A stretch of 23,833 nt of DNA from Bimuria novae-zelandiae CBS 107.79 (taxonomy: Eukaryota > Ascomycota > Dothideomycetes > Pleosporales > Didymosphaeriaceae), in the NCBI GenBank assembly GCA_010015655.1, contig ML976663.1:1254460-1278292 (forward strand), written 5' to 3'. Shown piece after piece: positions 21,553 through 23,833 of the stretch (positions are counted from its first letter, which is position 1; each line of letters opens with the position of its first letter). The notes under the pieces are model-generated. The model saw only the letters and a program-made list of their open reading frames with translations. It ran no database searches and was not told where the DNA came from. Position numbers and translations under genes: made by a program.

Positions 21553-21695
21553 TACTGTAGTATCCGGCCGAAGTTTTGGCGCAATAATTTTCTATCGGGT
21601 CCGTATACTAATTGGTGATTTAAATTACTCGTATTCCGCACGGGTTCCTGGCAACGCACCAACAATGTACAAAACTTCGGCCGGATACTATAGTA
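21553..21695. mobile_element. MITE-like element with 26-bp terminal inverted repeats
   Basis: The ends at 21553-21578 and 21670-21695 are inverted copies of each other, with one mismatch in 26 bp. They share the core CCGGCCGAAGTTTTG. Both ends carry TA, consistent with the TA target duplication of Tc1/mariner or pogo elements. The total is 143 bp and too short to code for a transposase, which fits a non-autonomous miniature element. The interior is AT-rich and shows no further symmetry. Confidence 0.75.
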
Positions 21696-22216
21696 GTATA
21701 CGGGTATTAATATCTAGAATTTGTAAGCGTGCTCTACTAAGGATGCTCGCAGTGCATTGTTAATGCTCTCGGAGATTGCTATAATCAAAGATAGCATGCC
21801 TAATGTTAAAGTTCTATTACCTCCCTTTTTCAGTAGCGCCAATAATACTGGATTCGCACATGCCCTCGCGGGCGGCAAGCCAATTCAAGCAAGATTCCCC
21901 CAATTATGTTTATTCCCGGGGGCTGCCCTGTTGTCCATATGTTACGGCACGGCTTAACTACCCTATTAGGCAGTTAAACCTCACCAGAGCATAATATAAC
22001 CCTTGTTAACAAATATACGTACTACATGGGGATTCTAAGGCTAGTAAAATGCGTTTAATAATTCCTGCTCTCCGCACTATAGTTAAGTAAATATATAATA
22101 GCTAAAAAGTATAAAGAAACAAAAATTAACGTCTAGTTTTTAAAATAAGATCTTAGCATCAAGGACATTTAATCCTAACTTACTCTTAATAAATTTTGTT
22201 CGCTTTACTCGCTATC
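21696..22216. other. AT-rich block upstream of the secreted-protein gene
   Basis: This block is rich in TA dinucleotides, especially 21960-22195, and has no sustained open frame. This is the pattern left by repeat-induced point mutation of old transposons. It also contains whatever promoter drives the gene at 22217. Confidence 0.5.
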
Positions 22217-22758
22217 ATGCGCACTGCCACTTTTGTTACAGCTATTGCCTCGGCCATCACTGCTCTCGCTGCTCCTGCTGCTCCTGCTGCTCCTGTCACC
22301 AATGTCGCCAACCTTTCTGTTCCAGCCGGCTACGTTTGGTCCATACCCGATTATTTGGGCTATTGGTATTACTCCGCTTGGGTCAGCGTCAGCCTAAATG
22401 CTCCTCAGGCCACCAGCGGCAACGTTATCATTCCCGCATTGTCCTTCACTGCCCCGTGCCAATACATAGGCGGACCCGTTACGTTTAGTTGCAACCAATT
22501 CATCGCGAACAACACCGATAACCGTTCCGTTTCAGTTACTATTCGGCCTTGGAATCGGGACGACGAACGCCTGTTTTTGGACACGACCTATCAATTCACA
22601 TCGGGGGGAAGGTAGGAGCCCCAACTTTTATATAAACAAAATAGATGGCTTACGACTTCTATAGCACCTATCAAGTTCACGGCACTCTCTTCACCGATTA
22701 TACTACTACTCCACAAACGCTTACCGTCATTCCAACCACGCTTAGCAAGGTAGGCTAA
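22217..22758 (+). CDS. Small secreted protein of unknown family (effector candidate)
   Basis: Two exons are inferred: 22217-22611 and 22665-22758. The 53-bp intron starts GTAGGA, ends TATAG and has a CTTAC branch-like site. The join keeps frame and gives 162 residues. Without splicing the frame stops at 22613-22615. Residues 1-18 form a clear signal peptide (MRTATFVTAIASAITALA), followed by three Ala-Ala-Pro repeats. The mature protein is rich in aromatic, Ser/Thr and beta-prone stretches (YVWSIPDYLGYWYYSAW, TLFTDYTTTPQTLTVIP). It has only two cysteines (81 and 92), which could form one disulfide, and sequons at Asn32, Asn98 and Asn102. I do not recognise a family. Length and the early YVW-I motif faintly recall Alt a 1-like proteins, but the cysteine pattern differs. 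The gene is a GC-richer island between AT-rich blocks. Confidence 0.65.
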
Positions 22759-23111
22759 GTGCAGGTAATAGGCCTACACCGGTGTGTCGGCCAGCGCGTC
22801 CCCAAGGACGAAGCTCCTAGGCCAGGGAGATGTTTGTAATTAGATACAAGTTAATTTTCTGTTTATTAGTACCTCCTTTTTTATAATTAGTTTAAGCGCA
22901 ATAGGTCGAGCACGTAATTAATAGTAGGAATTATTGTTACTAGCTAAAAAGTAGCTGCGCTTTGATATTGATAATGAGAAGTAGTAATTAGGATCACTGT
23001 GCCCTTAGGCATGTTTAGGATATCTCACGCTCTATATATGCCTATCTAGGACACTACTTAAATAAGAGTGCTAATGTTACTAATCAGTGATAGAATTTCC
23101 TCTTATTATAG
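22759..23111. other. AT-rich block downstream of the secreted-protein gene
   Basis: An AT- and TA-rich stretch with no open frame of note follows the secreted-protein gene. A palindrome around ACACCGGTGT lies just after the stop (about 22776-22785) inside a GC-rich island. The rest looks like RIP-eroded noncoding DNA. Confidence 0.45.
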
Positions 23112-23833
23112 AGGGTAATGCTGCCGACTATAGTGCAACAGGCGTTAAGCCTAGCAACGTAGCGTTTGATTATCACGAGGGCGGTTACCGCACCTCTGCT
23201 GGCAACGAAAAATACGTTGCTATACAGCATAGCGATCTCGACACAGACGAAGTGTGCGCTTTATCCATAAAGGAGATAGAAAATATTCGGCCTAGTAAGT
23301 AGTTCTAGCAGAGTTTAAGGGGAACCATATTAACGCGTTTAAGATAGCCCACTAGCGCAGGACGAACCACCCTTTAGCAATGTTAACGTTATAGACAGGC
23401 CGTCGGCAACACGTAAACGAACGTGCCCTGCAGCGCTAGACGGTTTGCCGGAACTAGTGCTGGAAGATCTGTGCTCAAGGAAGCGGCGAAGGCTGGCTGA
23501 GCAACGGGCAGAGAGTGTTATGCTCGATCCTATATCTATATCTGATTTGACGTCTCCACTGACTCCAAGTGGCTGTGCTGCTACTCGAGCCAGTAACGTT
23601 CCTAACCCTGGCTTCCTGGATAGTAGCGGCCAAGGCGATAGTCCTGGGACCCCGCACCTAACTACAAACGACCTTGTCGACGCGGGACGAGTCGAGGAGT
23701 TGCAAGGAGATGAGGATGAAGAAGTTGCCGATCTGGAACCGAGAGGATCCATGTCTCCTTCAGAGAGCATAGAACGGGGACAAGATAGAGGCCTAGACTC
23801 GGAGAGGCGTGAGAAGGAAGGTGTTGGTGGGAA
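23112..23833 (+). CDS. Partial gene running off the right edge, unknown product
   Basis: A frame open from about 23084 to 23294 encodes a protein-like stretch (FDYHEGGYRTSAGNEKYVA, then DLDTDEVCALSIKEIENI). A possible 49-bp intron, 23295-23343, starts GTAAGT, has TTAAC near its end and finishes AAG. Joining 23344 in frame gives a second stretch that stays open to the last base (about 163 codons). The second part is hydrophilic, with a basic cluster CSRKRRRLAEQR and an acidic run ELQGDEDEEVADLEP, so it is probably disordered and could be nuclear. A likely acceptor TTATTATAG at 23103-23111 suggests further upstream exons, but none can be placed in the AT-rich DNA. The minus strand is also open over much of 23339-23770. 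I recognise no family; a transposon origin is possible. Confidence 0.35.

Noticed and set aside
22217..22615. Secreted protein as a single unspliced exon
   Set aside because: The unspliced frame ends at 22613-22615 right at a GT donor. Removing 53 bp continues the frame with protein-like sequence to a natural stop, so the spliced form is better.
22098..22953. Shared 13-bp run TAGCTAAAAAGTA on both sides of the secreted-protein gene
   Set aside because: Flanking bases do not extend the match, and such AT-rich runs arise easily by chance in RIP-type DNA, so I do not call flanking repeats.
1..23833. CRISPR array, prokaryotic operon or phage-like defence system
   Set aside because: There are no regularly spaced repeats, and the introns and mitochondrial and nuclear proteins mark the window as fungal nuclear DNA.

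Overview
The window looks like nuclear DNA of a filamentous ascomycete, probably Pezizomycotina and perhaps Dothideomycetes. The genes are closely packed on both strands and carry 47-76 bp GT-AG introns (one of 168 bp). They encode eukaryotic and mitochondrial proteins. The class-level guess is an inference from gene style, not from a marker gene.

Positions 1 to about 18.1 kb are ordinary gene-dense chromosome. In order they hold: a four-exon FLVCR-like (SLC49-type) major facilitator transporter (+); the acidic hinge protein of respiratory complex III, QCR6 (-); an RraA-like aldolase/decarboxylase (-); the mitochondrial i-AAA protease YME1 (+); a broken C-terminal remnant of a CorA-like membrane protein (+); a large AT-hook protein (-); a GEN1/YEN1 Holliday-junction resolvase (+), divergent from the AT-hook gene across about 200 bp; and a P-loop ATPase pseudogene (+). 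The pseudogene keeps one reading frame for about 520 codons but has three internal stop codons. QCR6 and YME1 both act at the mitochondrial inner membrane, and the AT-hook protein and YEN1 both act on chromosomal DNA. Nothing suggests an operon-like system.

From about 18.1 kb the character changes. No confident gene is seen for about 1.9 kb. Then come a decayed transposon-type reading frame with a 129-bp in-frame duplication and C-to-T type stops, a 143-bp MITE-like element flanked by TA, and AT-rich blocks that look like products of repeat-induced point mutation (RIP).

Two GC-richer islands sit in this compartment. One is a well-formed two-exon gene for a 162-residue secreted protein of unknown family, a plausible effector candidate. 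The other is a reading frame that runs off the right edge and may have an intron. The contrast between housekeeping genes and this transposon-rich, gene-poor tail with a secreted orphan protein is the most notable feature of the window.
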